In this document: piece by piece, positions 36,501-44,537 of the stretch
Numbering within the stretch: position 1 is the first letter of the stretch
How the letters are laid out: each line of letters opens with the position of its first letter
Source: an uncultured Aquimarina sp.
GTDB taxonomy: Bacteria > Bacteroidota > Bacteroidia > Flavobacteriales > Flavobacteriaceae
Assembly: GCA_947500505.1 (NCBI GenBank)
Contig: CANMSL010000011.1
Location: 82,178-146,177, forward strand
Direction: 5' to 3'
Length of the DNA stretch: 64,000 bases
Made by a program: the position numbers and the translations under genes
The notes under the pieces: generated by a model
What the model was told of the DNA's origin: nothing
Seen by the model: only the letters and a program-made list of their open reading frames with translations
Databases searched by the model: none

Positions 36501-36989
36501 GATGAAGACGAACGGTTTTTTGGAATTGAACAATTAGCATATGTAGAACTTAATAGATTGGTTTATAAACATGAAAGAAAACTTAAACTATCCAAATCTC
36601 TAAAAAAGAAGTTTAATAAAACCCCTGTTGATATAAGAATAGTAATTGATTGGAACCACAATGATACTGATATTGATTTGTGGGTTATTGATCCTAAGGA
36701 AGAAAAAGGTTATTATAGTAATTCAGAAACAGAAATAGGAGGTAGATTATCAGAAGATATGACAGAAGGGTATGGTCCTGAAGAATTTATGCTTAAAGAT
36801 GCTATTAGAGGTCGCTATAAAGTAATGATAGATTACTACGCAGATAATGTTCAGAAAATATCCGGACCAACCATCCTTAAGGTAACTATGTTTACTAATT
36901 ACGGGAAGAAAAATGAATCAAAGAAAATAAGTATAGTTCGATTGGATAAACAAGAAGAGGAAATTGAGGTTGGAAGCTTGAAATTTTAA
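33561..36989 (+). CDS. VIT/von Willebrand A protein fused to a TonB-receptor-type plug, TPR and DUF2135
   Basis: This exported multidomain protein has about 1142 residues. In order: a signal peptide (KKSILFLLFVSFTSLYCQ); a VIT domain (about 20-150, with VAYENTVRQTIDPGLLE and ARIYPILP); a vWA domain with an intact MIDAS (DASFSAK, GGTSL, FTDGL); a coiled stretch; a carboxypeptidase-regulatory-like domain (about 627-700, GVVTDQRGEPLPGVNIVVKG); a SusC-like plug domain (about 702-820, EEVVVTGYGTEKR, VVIRGVSSS, LYIVDGVPV, GAALYGARGQNGVLVITT); TPR-like helices (about 860-960); and DUF2135 (about 1016-1142, HNDTDIDLWVIDP). No outer membrane beta-barrel follows the plug. The start is uncertain: ATG codons at 33513, 33543 and 33561 are in frame; the last gives the cleanest signal peptide. 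Confidence 0.85.
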   Translation: MKKSILFLLFVSFTSLYCQEVPLVQLNDSTQLKLSELNVDVKIIGNFATTTYDMKFYNGLDRTMEGELLFPLGQGQVVSGFEMDVNGEMRDAVIVEKELARVAYENTVRQTIDPGLLEKTQGNNYKARIYPILPKDYKHIKITYEEELSNINNLKVYELPLGFTDNLDEFSIDIDIYGDKKPLEDELVFLKKATKYQATLFKKEYTPNAPIVIKIPNDLGSRQVVSSGNYFYINQQLKPNFRIKRKPRKISVLWDASFSAKHRKIQKELELLELYFEYLEDIEVQFISFNNSVDINRMFKITNGNWSALKNEIENITYDGGTSLCFFDTMKLKSNEILLFTDGLTNLGDFTKKIEKSIYTINTSVSGDHQLMDDIATSSGGSYINLTRYDSKNALNILKRETYQFLGIVENPLLNEVYPNQNTNVLSDFSVTGKFLENTTIKLLFGYQNKVTKEIEIPITNSAEDDVVKRLWAKEKLISLNRNKKENKRKIISLAKQYQLITDYTSMLILDRIEDYVRYRIEPPQELKAAYKERIANIKEEETYKKEEIAERRIELFEEYEDLLSWYTTKFPKKQIKKRGQANAVNENNTSSPQNTGIVTTERQTNGIVNNAVAPIESSAFALDSTKGIVSGVVTDQRGEPLPGVNIVVKGTTNGTQTDFDGNFAINAEIEQELEISYIGFRSTNLVVNNLSMLNLRLEEDASMLEEVVVTGYGTEKRKSITGSVTTVTTESFSGAVAGVHFDRVQAGANSSVVIRGVSSSITDSEPLYIVDGVPVQGNPTDQLLPDDIESIQVLKEESGAALYGARGQNGVLVITTREGKEKNSEKIEELNQKISNEIELKSWNPDTPYLKTLAKEKTIESAYTKYLEIRSQYANIPSFYLDVADFFDKKGATGIAIRIVTNLMEVDLDNHELMRALAYKLEYFKQYELAVIVYKKVLELRPEEPQSYRDLALVYESIGEFQKSFDLLYKIYNGELLEKDEDERFFGIEQLAYVELNRLVYKHERKLKLSKSLKKKFNKTPVDIRIVIDWNHNDTDIDLWVIDPKEEKGYYSNSETEIGGRLSEDMTEGYGPEEFMLKDAIRGRYKVMIDYYADNVQKISGPTILKVTMFTNYGKKNESKKISIVRLDKQEEEIEVGSLKF

Positions 36990-37010
36990 ATGAAAATAGG
37001 TGAATAATAC

Positions 37011-37018
37011 TATCTTTG
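37011..37018 (+). promoter_or_regulatory. TAnnTTTG element, nearly leaderless promoter
   Basis: TATCTTTG ends only 7 bases before the ATG at 37026, so the transcript would have a leader of about 3 nt. Confidence 0.5.
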
Positions 37019-37025
37019 TTCTGCT

Positions 37026-37403
37026 ATGACAAGAATACTTACGAAACAAGAGCTTCATAATCTGGCAATGAATATTGTTGGCGAGGAATTAGAAAAAAAA
37101 GGTTTTGAGTTTATCGCTATTAATAGCAAATTGGGTAAACATCCGCAATTTGTATGTATTGATGCGTCTAATCAACGATATTTTGTAATAGTAAAAGCAA
37201 TATCATATCCGGATAATCCACATAATTATGATATGGTTTGGATGGAAGCTTTTAAAAAGCACGCCAGAGAACAAGAAGCAAAGGTGTTTTATGCCGGTGT
37301 AGGATTACAGAATTCTGAGAATCCCAATAAACCGGTTTTTTTAAATGAAGAATACGTTTTGGAATATGCAGGATTGCAGGTCATAGAAACACATCTTAAT
37401 TAA
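37026..37403 (+). CDS. Small nqr-associated cytoplasmic protein
   Basis: This 125-residue soluble protein (LTKQELHNLAMNIVGEELEK, KHPQFVCIDASNQRYFVIVK, YDMVWMEAFKKHA, VFYAGVGL, FLNEEYVLEY) has one Cys and many aromatics. I recall similar Flavobacteriia proteins annotated as NQR subunit F, which is clearly wrong: there is no ferredoxin or flavin motif. It lies 6 bases before apbE and 4.5 kb after nqrF, so it may act in assembly or flavinylation of the Na+-NQR complex. That role is inference from position only. The fold looks like a compact alpha/beta domain. Confidence 0.75.
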   Translation: MTRILTKQELHNLAMNIVGEELEKKGFEFIAINSKLGKHPQFVCIDASNQRYFVIVKAISYPDNPHNYDMVWMEAFKKHAREQEAKVFYAGVGLQNSENPNKPVFLNEEYVLEYAGLQVIETHLN

Positions 37404-37409
37404 AATACT

Positions 37410-38420
37410 ATGATTCGTAACCTTCTTATTTTTTCACTGTTAATCATCTTTTTCTCTTGTAAGAAAGAATCCAAACCGTATTTAAATTATACCAACGGAA
37501 ATGCATTTGGAACCACTTTTTCGGTTCAATTTATAGATAATAAGGAGATAGACTATACACAATCTTATGACAGTATTATCGCTGTGATTAATCATTCTAT
37601 GTCTACTTATCAGAATGATTCCGATATTTCTAAAATAAATAGCGGAGATACTACGATTGTAATAGGTCATCATTTTAAAAACGTGTTCAATACTTCCAAA
37701 AGGATTTTTAAAGAAACAAAAGGTGTATTTGATCCTACAATTGGTGTTTTAGTAAACGCATGGGATTTTGGTCCAGAAGGGAAAATAGTTGCTTTAGATA
37801 GTCTTAAAATAGATAGCCTGCTAATCTCTGTAGGGTTAGATAAAGTTACCATACAAAATGATAAGATCGTAAAACAAGATAAGAATACTTTCGTTGATTT
37901 TAATGCTTTGGCAAAAGGGTATGCTGTAGATGTATTTGCTGAGTTTTTAGAAGCTAAAGGTTTGGAAAATTATTTGGTAGAAATAGGAGGGGAGATTAGA
38001 GGGAAAGGCAATAATTTAATCAAAGAAAAGCCTTGGAAAATTGGAGTAGAAGATCCTAATTTTGATCAGACACAATCGTATAGTAAAGTACTTTCTTTAC
38101 AAAACGAAGCGATGGCCACATCTGGAAGTTACCGCAAATTTAAGATAGATGAGAACGGTAACAAGTATGCTCATATAATCGATACAAAAACAGGATATCC
38201 TCATAAATCGAATCTTTTAAGTGTTTCGATTTTGGCTAAAACCTGCATGGAAGCTGATGCATACGCTACTGCTTTGATGTCTATGGGATTAGAAAAGTCC
38301 AAAGAATTCCTTAGTACTCACCCACAATTGAAAGCCTATTTTATTTATGAAGATGAGAAAAATGAGCTTAAAACACTTAGTATAAATGGTTTTTCTAAAG
38401 ATTCATCTATCCAAAACTGA
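37410..38420 (+). CDS. apbE: FAD:protein FMN transferase
   Basis: ApbE transfers FMN from FAD to Thr in target proteins such as NqrB and NqrC, outside the cytoplasmic membrane. The 336-residue protein has a lipoprotein signal (LLIIFFSCKK, Cys17). Motifs are MSTYQNDSDISKIN, FDPTIGVLVNAWDFG, VDFNALAKGYAVD, VEIGGEIRGKG, AMATSGSYR and YAHIIDTKTGYPH. It directly follows the small gene at 37026 (6-base gap), probably as one transcript. The nqr operon on the same strand provides its expected substrates. Confidence 0.95.
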   Translation: MIRNLLIFSLLIIFFSCKKESKPYLNYTNGNAFGTTFSVQFIDNKEIDYTQSYDSIIAVINHSMSTYQNDSDISKINSGDTTIVIGHHFKNVFNTSKRIFKETKGVFDPTIGVLVNAWDFGPEGKIVALDSLKIDSLLISVGLDKVTIQNDKIVKQDKNTFVDFNALAKGYAVDVFAEFLEAKGLENYLVEIGGEIRGKGNNLIKEKPWKIGVEDPNFDQTQSYSKVLSLQNEAMATSGSYRKFKIDENGNKYAHIIDTKTGYPHKSNLLSVSILAKTCMEADAYATALMSMGLEKSKEFLSTHPQLKAYFIYEDEKNELKTLSINGFSKDSSIQN

Positions 38421-38425
38421 AAAAA

Positions 38426-39181
38426 CTACCTATTTAACCATTCTTTAAAATCTCCGGTTTTTTGCCGACTTACTATAAATTCTTGATCTTTAGAATTTAG
38501 TATAGACAGTTTAAATCTATGATTAAAATATGGATCAATTTTTTGAATTGAATTCTTTGAAATTATTTGTCCTCTATTAATTCTGAAAAAATGATTAACA
38601 TCTAAAGAATCAAATAGTTGATCCAAGGTTTCATTAATGATAAATCTTTTTAGAGAAGTTACCCCAAAAGTGATGCTTTCTTCAGAATAGAAATATAAAA
38701 GATCCGAAATTTTAACCTGAACAAATCCACTTCCTTCTTTTACCAATATTCCTTCTCTATGGATAACCTTAGTTTGCATACTGTCAAGAAGTTTTTTTAG
38801 GACAGTAGGATCCACAGAAGGTTTTTTATTAGATTTGGTAAATTTCAATAATGCTTGATTTAGATCCTCTTCCTGAATTGGCTTTAGTAAATAATCGATG
38901 CTATTTACTTTAAATGCCTGAATAGCATATTGATCAAAAGCTGTGGTAAAAATAATGGGTGCATCAATATCTATTTTTTGAAATATTTCAAAACTTAATC
39001 CATCTGCCAGTTGAATGTCCATAAAGATTAAATCTGGTGTAGTATGTTTTTCAAACCAAAGTACAGCATCTTCAACTGTATCAATAATATCTAATAACTG
39101 ATACTCAAAATTACAGGCTGCAAGTTTACTCCGTAACTGATTCGCTGCTCGTGGTTCATCTTCAATGATTAATATCTGCAT
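38426..39181 (-). CDS. LytTR-family response regulator
   Basis: The receiver domain (residues 1-115) has IIEDEP, phospho-acceptor Asp55 (FMDIQL), TTAFD and LLKP. The LytTR DNA-binding domain (about 140-251) has VKISDLLYFYSEES, FFRINRGQIISKNSI and FIVSRQKTGDFKEWL. Its start overlaps the end of the kinase gene by 20 bases, a sign of tight co-expression. It is the last gene of a four-gene unit. Target genes are unknown; the unit itself is a likely target. Confidence 0.93.
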   Translation of the reverse strand: MQILIIEDEPRAANQLRSKLAACNFEYQLLDIIDTVEDAVLWFEKHTTPDLIFMDIQLADGLSFEIFQKIDIDAPIIFTTAFDQYAIQAFKVNSIDYLLKPIQEEDLNQALLKFTKSNKKPSVDPTVLKKLLDSMQTKVIHREGILVKEGSGFVQVKISDLLYFYSEESITFGVTSLKRFIINETLDQLFDSLDVNHFFRINRGQIISKNSIQKIDPYFNHRFKLSILNSKDQEFIVSRQKTGDFKEWLNR

Positions 39182-40244
39182 ACTTATTTTTTTTGTCAGA
39201 TGGTTTTAATAACGGAAGGGAAACAATGAATTGGGTTGAATCATTTTTAATATTGATAGGTTCGTTTGAAATCAATGTATAACGCTTTTCAATATTTTTT
39301 AGCCCGACCTTTGTAGAAGGTATTTGAGTTGATTTGGGTTGAATCTTATTCGTCACTGTTAGAAAGTTATTTTTTACTTCTACCGCTATTTTTAAAGGTT
39401 TTGCTTTTGAAATTACGTTATGTTTTATGGCATTTTCCAATAAAAGTTGAAGACTCATTGGTATGATCATAGTACGTAATGAGTTATCCGGGATATTCCA
39501 ATCCACCTGTAGATTGTTACCGAATCTTTCTGATTGTATATGAATATATGATTTTGCGAATTTTAATTCATCTCTAAGTAAAATCATATTTTCGTTTCCA
39601 GATTCTAGTATAAAACGATATACGTTTGATAATTTATCTACGAAATCGGTTGCCTCGTCTTTAGAATTTTGATCGATAATATCTCGTAGTGTGTTGAGTG
39701 TATTAAAGAAAAAATGTGGTTGTGCTTGATTTCTAAGGGCATCCAATTGTGCCTGTATGATCATCTGCTTGTTTTGTTCTTCTTCTCTAATCGATTTCTT
39801 TAACCGTATGTAGAAATAAATTGCTTCGTATATCGCCATAGTCATTGTACTAATTAGAATAATTGGTACTAATATTTTAGCTCTGGAAACAGGATTGTAG
39901 TTAATATTCCAGATAAAAGATATTAACATGCCACCAACCACATCTACTACAACAACTGTAGTGACAATAGCGATAAAGAATAGAATGATACGTTTTAGAT
40001 TATCTTCGAAGCTGGGATATTTCTTTCTTAAAAAAATCATTATAGCACGAATGATAAACCAATCACAGATTGAAAAGAATAGTGAGATGTTCCAACGGAT
40101 AATAGCTTCACCTAGGGAATAACTTTCAAAAGAATTATTAAAAAGAAAGTATGTGATAAAACTTAGAATCAGAATACCAATAATAATAAACCAAAAGTCA
40201 TCAAAACCTAAATACTTTATACGTTTCTTTTTATTGACTAACAT
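39162..40244 (-). CDS. LytS/YpdA-type sensor histidine kinase
   Basis: The protein has four membrane spans in the first 145 residues and no extracellular sensor domain of note. A coiled linker (KKSIREEEQNKQMIIQAQLD) leads to the His_kinase box LRNQAQPHFFFNTLNTL with phospho-acceptor His177. The ATPase domain has the N-box LQLLLENAIKHN and a glycine box KVGLKNIEKRY. It pairs with the LytTR regulator downstream. The two upstream membrane proteins in the same unit may supply or modulate the signal. Confidence 0.92.
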   Translation of the reverse strand: MLVNKKKRIKYLGFDDFWFIIIGILILSFITYFLFNNSFESYSLGEAIIRWNISLFFSICDWFIIRAIMIFLRKKYPSFEDNLKRIILFFIAIVTTVVVVDVVGGMLISFIWNINYNPVSRAKILVPIILISTMTMAIYEAIYFYIRLKKSIREEEQNKQMIIQAQLDALRNQAQPHFFFNTLNTLRDIIDQNSKDEATDFVDKLSNVYRFILESGNENMILLRDELKFAKSYIHIQSERFGNNLQVDWNIPDNSLRTMIIPMSLQLLLENAIKHNVISKAKPLKIAVEVKNNFLTVTNKIQPKSTQIPSTKVGLKNIEKRYTLISNEPINIKNDSTQFIVSLPLLKPSDKKNKYADINH

Positions 40245-40255
40245 CTTTGGTTTTA

Positions 40256-41056
40256 TTATAATTTAAGTAATGGGATTCCTTGTTTGGCTTGGTAAAATGT
40301 GAAACCAATCCAAAAAGCATACAGTAATCCGAAAAATACTACTATAAAGATCTGGTTTCTATTAGAAACCTTCCATTTTTTGGATACCCATAATGCGAAT
40401 AACGGAATTATTTGTATTCCGTGCAATCCGAAAAAATGTGCCACCCGTAAATCGCCGCTTATGGTACTCCAATTAACCAAAGGCAAACCTTCTCCTCCGT
40501 TAGCAAAACCAACGTTATGAGACATTTGAGTTATCATCTCACCGCCTACCCAACTACCAAAGAATACAATTAACCAGCCCATTAATAATGCATATTGAAT
40601 AGACTTTGTCGTTTTTAATTTCAATCGAATAGTATCAAAAATGAACAATACCATGATTAACACATTGATTCCGATGAAAAATCCCATTCCCAAAAATAGT
40701 ATAGCATCAAAGGGAGTAGACTCGTTATAGTGAGATGGAACACCTCTTGATGCCTGATAAAAAATAATTGCTAATTCTAATAATAATGTCCAGGCAACGA
40801 TATTATTTAAAATGTTCTTCTTTCTTTTGGAATATGGATATATAGTCGTTAAATACCCTACAGTCAAAACGTAAATAGCAATTGAGATGGAAAATTTAAG
40901 TGGTTTTATCCAAATATTAAATCCAGACAAGGTTCGACCATCTACAAATAATCCTATGAGACATATAGTAGCAATCATGAAATTGATCCATACTGCCCAA
41001 TAGATTACAGAGCTTTCTTTTTTTACAGTACTAAATACTTGGCGTAGATATCTCAT
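40256..41056 (-). CDS. Polytopic membrane protein of unknown function
   Basis: The 266 residues form about seven membrane spans. I do not recognise the family with confidence. The final third has GGEMITQMSHNVGFANGGEG and RVAHFFGLHGIQIIPLFALW with several His residues that could bind a cofactor or metal. The start ATG overlaps the stop of the ABA4-like gene by 4 bases, and the kinase gene follows after 11 bases. Accessory sensing or a small transporter are both possible. Confidence 0.65.
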   Translation of the reverse strand: MRYLRQVFSTVKKESSVIYWAVWINFMIATICLIGLFVDGRTLSGFNIWIKPLKFSISIAIYVLTVGYLTTIYPYSKRKKNILNNIVAWTLLLELAIIFYQASRGVPSHYNESTPFDAILFLGMGFFIGINVLIMVLFIFDTIRLKLKTTKSIQYALLMGWLIVFFGSWVGGEMITQMSHNVGFANGGEGLPLVNWSTISGDLRVAHFFGLHGIQIIPLFALWVSKKWKVSNRNQIFIVVFFGLLYAFWIGFTFYQAKQGIPLLKL

Positions 41057-41475
41057 GACTTTTTTTGTTTAATTGCCTTAAGAATCATAAAGAGAAGAAA
41101 GCCAACGGGACCAAACATAAATGTGGTAAAAAGACAAAGAACTATTAATAATTGATGAATTCTAAGTTCTTGGTTCTGATCCAGTATCCACATTCCTACG
41201 ATGAGATCAAAAGCCAGATAATGTACCCAGCCTGCGAGTACTGCATGTTCTTTGGTGAATAGCTGCATAACAGAAGCGAGACTTCCAAAATCCATTCCTC
41301 CGCCGATTTGTATGGCCCGAAAAATATAATTGACATATACAATTGATAAGAGTATAGGAATTATTTTAAAATCAATTAAGAATCTTGTTACTTTCCATTT
41401 TGGTAGTAGGATCATAAGAATCCACATGGGCATGGCGGTCATATTAGCAAAAGAAAACATGTCAGTCGGAGTCAT
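41053..41475 (-). CDS. ABA4-like membrane protein (DUF4281)
   Basis: The 140 residues have four membrane spans. The DUF4281 pattern is clear: MFSFANMTAMPMWILMILLP, GGGMDFGSLASVMQLF, AGWVHYLAFDLIVGMWI and FMFGPVGFLLFMI. The plant relative ABA4 is needed for neoxanthin formation; bacterial members are uncharacterised and might relate to carotenoids. It is the first gene of the four-gene unit with the kinase and regulator. Confidence 0.82.
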   Translation of the reverse strand: MTPTDMFSFANMTAMPMWILMILLPKWKVTRFLIDFKIIPILLSIVYVNYIFRAIQIGGGMDFGSLASVMQLFTKEHAVLAGWVHYLAFDLIVGMWILDQNQELRIHQLLIVLCLFTTFMFGPVGFLLFMILKAIKQKKS

Positions 41476-41692
41476 ATTTGTTCAGTTTTGATTAATAACT
41501 TTAAAACATTATGACTCAAATATCTAATAATACGAGCGCAATAAAATGGACATATTTCTGAAACGTCGTTAATTCATATTGAAATGTAACATTACAAGAT
41601 TTAAAAAAAATGGATCTAAAAACTAATACTCGCGAAGAAGAAAATAACGTTTTTAGAAGTTTACTATCAATGTTTTACTCTTTTTGAAGTAT

Positions 41693-42469
41693 TTAGCTAG
41701 GTAATGCCTTATAACAAACAGGAAGTATTTCTCCCGGAGCCAGGCAATATCGGATGACTTCTTCTTTAGAAAGATCATTGGTGTAATCTACTTCGTTCAC
41801 TTTAAAACCAATAGATCGTAGTTTATCAAAGTAATCTCTTCCGTAGACTCTTACATGATCATATTGACCAAAAATTTTAGCGCGTTCTTTTGGATCGGTA
41901 ATGGTATTATCTTCAAAAGTTTTGGTTCTACTTAGATCTTGAGGGATTTGCAGAATTGCCATTCCACCGGGTTTCAGTACTCTTAGTAATTCCTGCATCG
42001 CTAGGGTATCATCAGGAATATGTTCTAACACGTGATTGCATAATATAACATCGTATTCATTGTTAGGAAATGGCAGGTGACAAATATCTGCTTTCACATC
42101 TGCTAATGGCGAGTTGAGATCTGTGGTTGTATATTCTAAATTCTTTAATTTTCGAAACCTTTTATAGAATGCCTGTTCTGGAGCAAAATGTAAAACTTTC
42201 GCTTGGGCTGTAAAAAAATCTGTTTCATTTTGAAGATATAACCAAAGTAATCGATGTCGTTCCAGCGAAAGGGTAGAGGGAGAAAGTACATTGTCTCGTT
42301 GCGTACCATAACCATATGGTAAAAACTTCGAAAAACTTTTTCCGTCAATAGGATCAGTATAAGTATTTCCTCTTAGAAAAAAAGAGATTATTGGTCTTAT
42401 AGCATAACTTAACCGGATTAGGAGCGGCCTTGGTATTGTATTTAATATAAATTTAAAGAGTTTTTTCAT
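41693..42469 (-). CDS. Class I SAM-dependent methyltransferase
   Basis: The 258-residue protein has a Methyltransf_11-type core: VLHFAPEQAFYKRFRK as motif I region, ADICHLPFPNNEYDVILCNH, VLEHIPDDTLAMQELLRVLKPGG and ILQIPQD. A basic hydrophobic N-terminus (LLIRLSYAIRPIISFFLRG) may touch the membrane. The substrate is unknown; the sequence VYGRDYFDKLRSIGF occurs in related enzymes near lipid or sugar genes. It starts 13 bases after the map stop and is probably co-transcribed. Confidence 0.85.
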   Translation of the reverse strand: MKKLFKFILNTIPRPLLIRLSYAIRPIISFFLRGNTYTDPIDGKSFSKFLPYGYGTQRDNVLSPSTLSLERHRLLWLYLQNETDFFTAQAKVLHFAPEQAFYKRFRKLKNLEYTTTDLNSPLADVKADICHLPFPNNEYDVILCNHVLEHIPDDTLAMQELLRVLKPGGMAILQIPQDLSRTKTFEDNTITDPKERAKIFGQYDHVRVYGRDYFDKLRSIGFKVNEVDYTNDLSKEEVIRYCLAPGEILPVCYKALPS

Positions 42470-42482
42470 TATCAGAAAAAAC

Positions 42483-43301
42483 TTAAACAGCTAATAATTC
42501 TTGTCTAAATGCATCTTCTTCATCAGATTCGATACCTAATGCTTGATAGATAAATTTAAACGTAGAAAGAATCTCAGGTTTACCATCTATAATAGCAACA
42601 TCGTGTTCAAAATGAGCACTTGGTTTTCGATCTGCTGTAAGAATTGTCCAACCATCTCTTAGCTGTTTAATTCGGTGTGTACCCATATTGATCATAGGCT
42701 CTATGGCTACAACCATTCCCTCTAAAAATTTCTTGCCTCTTCCTCGGCGTCCATAATTAGGCATTTCAGGATCTTCATGCATTTTACGACCTAAACCATG
42801 TCCCACAAGTTCTCTAACAACGCCGTATCCGGCTTCTTCCGCATATTTCTGAATAGCATATCCTACATCACCCACACGTTTGCCTACTTTTAGTTCGGCG
42901 ATACCAATATATAAGGATTCTTTAGTGATTCTTAATAATCGCTCAACTTCTGGCGAAACTTCTCCTACTGGGAATGTATATGCGTGATCTCCGTAAAATT
43001 CGTTTTTGATCGCTCCACAATCAATCGAAATGATATCTCCTTCCTGTAAAGGTGTATTGTTCGGAATTCCATGAACTACTTGTTCATTGGGACTCATACA
43101 TAACGTATTAGGAAAATCATATAACCCTAAAAACCCCGGAACAGCGCCATGATCTCTAATAAATTCTTCAGCTAATTTATCTAATTGCAACGTAGTTACT
43201 CCCGGTTTTACCTCGGTAGCAAGCATACCTAATGTTTTGGAAACAATAAGCGCACTTTCGCGCATTAATTCAATTTCTTCACGTGTTTTGGTAATGATCA
43301 T
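42483..43301 (-). CDS. map: Type I methionine aminopeptidase
   Basis: Map removes the initiator Met from new proteins. The five metal ligands are visible in SIDCGAIKNEFYGDHAYTF (two Asp), GHGLGRKMHEDP (His), VVAIEPMI (Glu) and FEHDVAI (Glu). I choose MIITKTREEIELMRESA at 43301 (272 residues), the usual family start; the in-frame extension to 43349 would run over the promoter. A complete promoter (TTG-17-TAAATTTG) lies directly upstream. Confidence 0.95.
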   Translation of the reverse strand: MIITKTREEIELMRESALIVSKTLGMLATEVKPGVTTLQLDKLAEEFIRDHGAVPGFLGLYDFPNTLCMSPNEQVVHGIPNNTPLQEGDIISIDCGAIKNEFYGDHAYTFPVGEVSPEVERLLRITKESLYIGIAELKVGKRVGDVGYAIQKYAEEAGYGVVRELVGHGLGRKMHEDPEMPNYGRRGRGKKFLEGMVVAIEPMINMGTHRIKQLRDGWTILTADRKPSAHFEHDVAIIDGKPEILSTFKFIYQALGIESDEEDAFRQELLAV

Positions 43302-43321
43302 AATGTATTTATTACGGATGG

Positions 43322-43349
43322 CAAATTTACAAAGAATATTAAGATTCAA
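43322..43349 (-). promoter_or_regulatory. Promoter of map (TTG-17-TAAATTTG)
   Basis: On the minus strand TTG (43347-43349) is 17 nt upstream of TAAATTTG (43322-43329). This is the best full match in the window to the Bacteroidota consensus. Confidence 0.7.
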
Positions 43350-43550
43350 TATGAGTATCAGATTATAATCTTTTTAGGAACAATGGTTAAATGAATTCAG
43401 AAAGCTTTCAAGAGTTTTTTGTGTATTTATAGCGCAACAGTATGAGTTTATTATTTTGATCTATCTTATAAAGTTTTGATGATATATCCGGTTAGATGAT
43501 CCTTGAGTTTTCAGTGAATTTTGTGAAAAACTAAAAAAACTAAGAAAATA

Positions 43551-43557
43551 CGCAGCG
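43551..43557 (+). promoter_or_regulatory. CGCAGCG element before the lipoprotein at 43624
   Basis: atacgcagcgtttttat lies 66 bases before the start codon in otherwise AT-rich DNA with no TAnnTTTG match. The same core occurs at 48163-48169 (minus) and 48243-48249. It is a candidate element for the ECF sigma factor encoded at 47545. The rest of the 43350-43623 gap shows nothing else clear. Confidence 0.45.
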
Positions 43558-43623
43558 TTTTTATTTTTTCAGGTTTAAGAAATAGAAAACCCAATATAAT
43601 ATTCATTTTAAAAAAAGTAAACC

Positions 43624-44481
43624 ATGAGAAAATTTTTGATTTGTACAGTAACTTTAGGATTAATGATAAGTTGTACTGAAGAAGATATGAGCGACAACGT
43701 ATCTATAGAAAATAGCGATAAAGAAAATTTTGAAACGTATAAAAACCTTGACTTGGCGATGGATAGTTTTGATATTATTTCTGAGCAGGCTTCTTTAGAA
43801 GTGCAGAATTCATCTAAAAGCTCTAACAATGGTTGTATTTCTATTGATTTATTGATTTCTTTTGCAGATAACCCAATTTCAGGTTTTGAGGAGTATGATT
43901 ACTATAGCAGAATGATTCTCGACTATACCGAAGAGCAATGTCAGTTTGATGATTGGACAGGTAAATTGGAGTATTACGTAGCAGGAGTTTTTAACCAAAA
44001 ATGGAAAGATTCTGCAGTATTTAAAAATGTTAGAGGTGCAGAAGGTTATACATTTGATGGGTACAGAGTAGCGGAGCAGGATGAAATGTTAAGTACTGAA
44101 ACTATTAAAGTTTTTGATGTAGTAATAGATGGGATAATCACTGAGCCTGATGGGGATTCTTATCGTTATTCAACAAATAGAAACTTTTTATTCGAGAATC
44201 GATTTACAGCAGAAGAAATAATTACGCTAAAGGAATCTTCTAACGTAGAAGGTATAAGTCAAACCTATTTTATGAGCTCTCAATCGGTAGAAGGTGAGCC
44301 ATTAATTTATAAAGCGGTTTGTTTTAACAGGTATAACTTCTTGAGGTATCCGGTAGAAGGATCTTTGGATTTTTCTAGTAGTTTTGGTATTAATTTTAAT
44401 ATTGATTTTGGAGATGGAACTTGTGATAAAGAAGTTACCCTCACCGGTGATAACGGGGAATCGATTGTTTTTGATCTTTAA
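43624..44481 (+). CDS. Lipoprotein with paired-cysteine blocks (GDGxCD type)
   Basis: The 285-residue protein has a lipoprotein signal (TLGLMISCTEE, Cys17) and an acidic linker. Two repeats of the same style follow: an early Cys (NNGCISIDLL) with LDYTEEQCQFDDWTG, and a late Cys (YKAVCFNRY) with FNIDFGDGTCDKEV. It resembles the partial protein at 2-736. It may be surface exposed, as many Bacteroidota lipoproteins are. The CGCAGCG element upstream links it to the sigma/FecR genes. Confidence 0.72.
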   Translation: MRKFLICTVTLGLMISCTEEDMSDNVSIENSDKENFETYKNLDLAMDSFDIISEQASLEVQNSSKSSNNGCISIDLLISFADNPISGFEEYDYYSRMILDYTEEQCQFDDWTGKLEYYVAGVFNQKWKDSAVFKNVRGAEGYTFDGYRVAEQDEMLSTETIKVFDVVIDGIITEPDGDSYRYSTNRNFLFENRFTAEEIITLKESSNVEGISQTYFMSSQSVEGEPLIYKAVCFNRYNFLRYPVEGSLDFSSSFGINFNIDFGDGTCDKEVTLTGDNGESIVFDL

Positions 44482-44508
44482 AATATTAAATTTTGACGAT
44501 TAAAAGAA

Positions 44509-44536
44509 AAGGGTTGTTTTAACAGCCCTTTTTTCT
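44509..44536. terminator. Bidirectional intrinsic terminator
   Basis: A stem aagggttgt / acagccctt (one G-T pair) between two convergent lipoprotein genes has T runs on both strands. Confidence 0.8.
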
Positions 44537-44537
44537 T

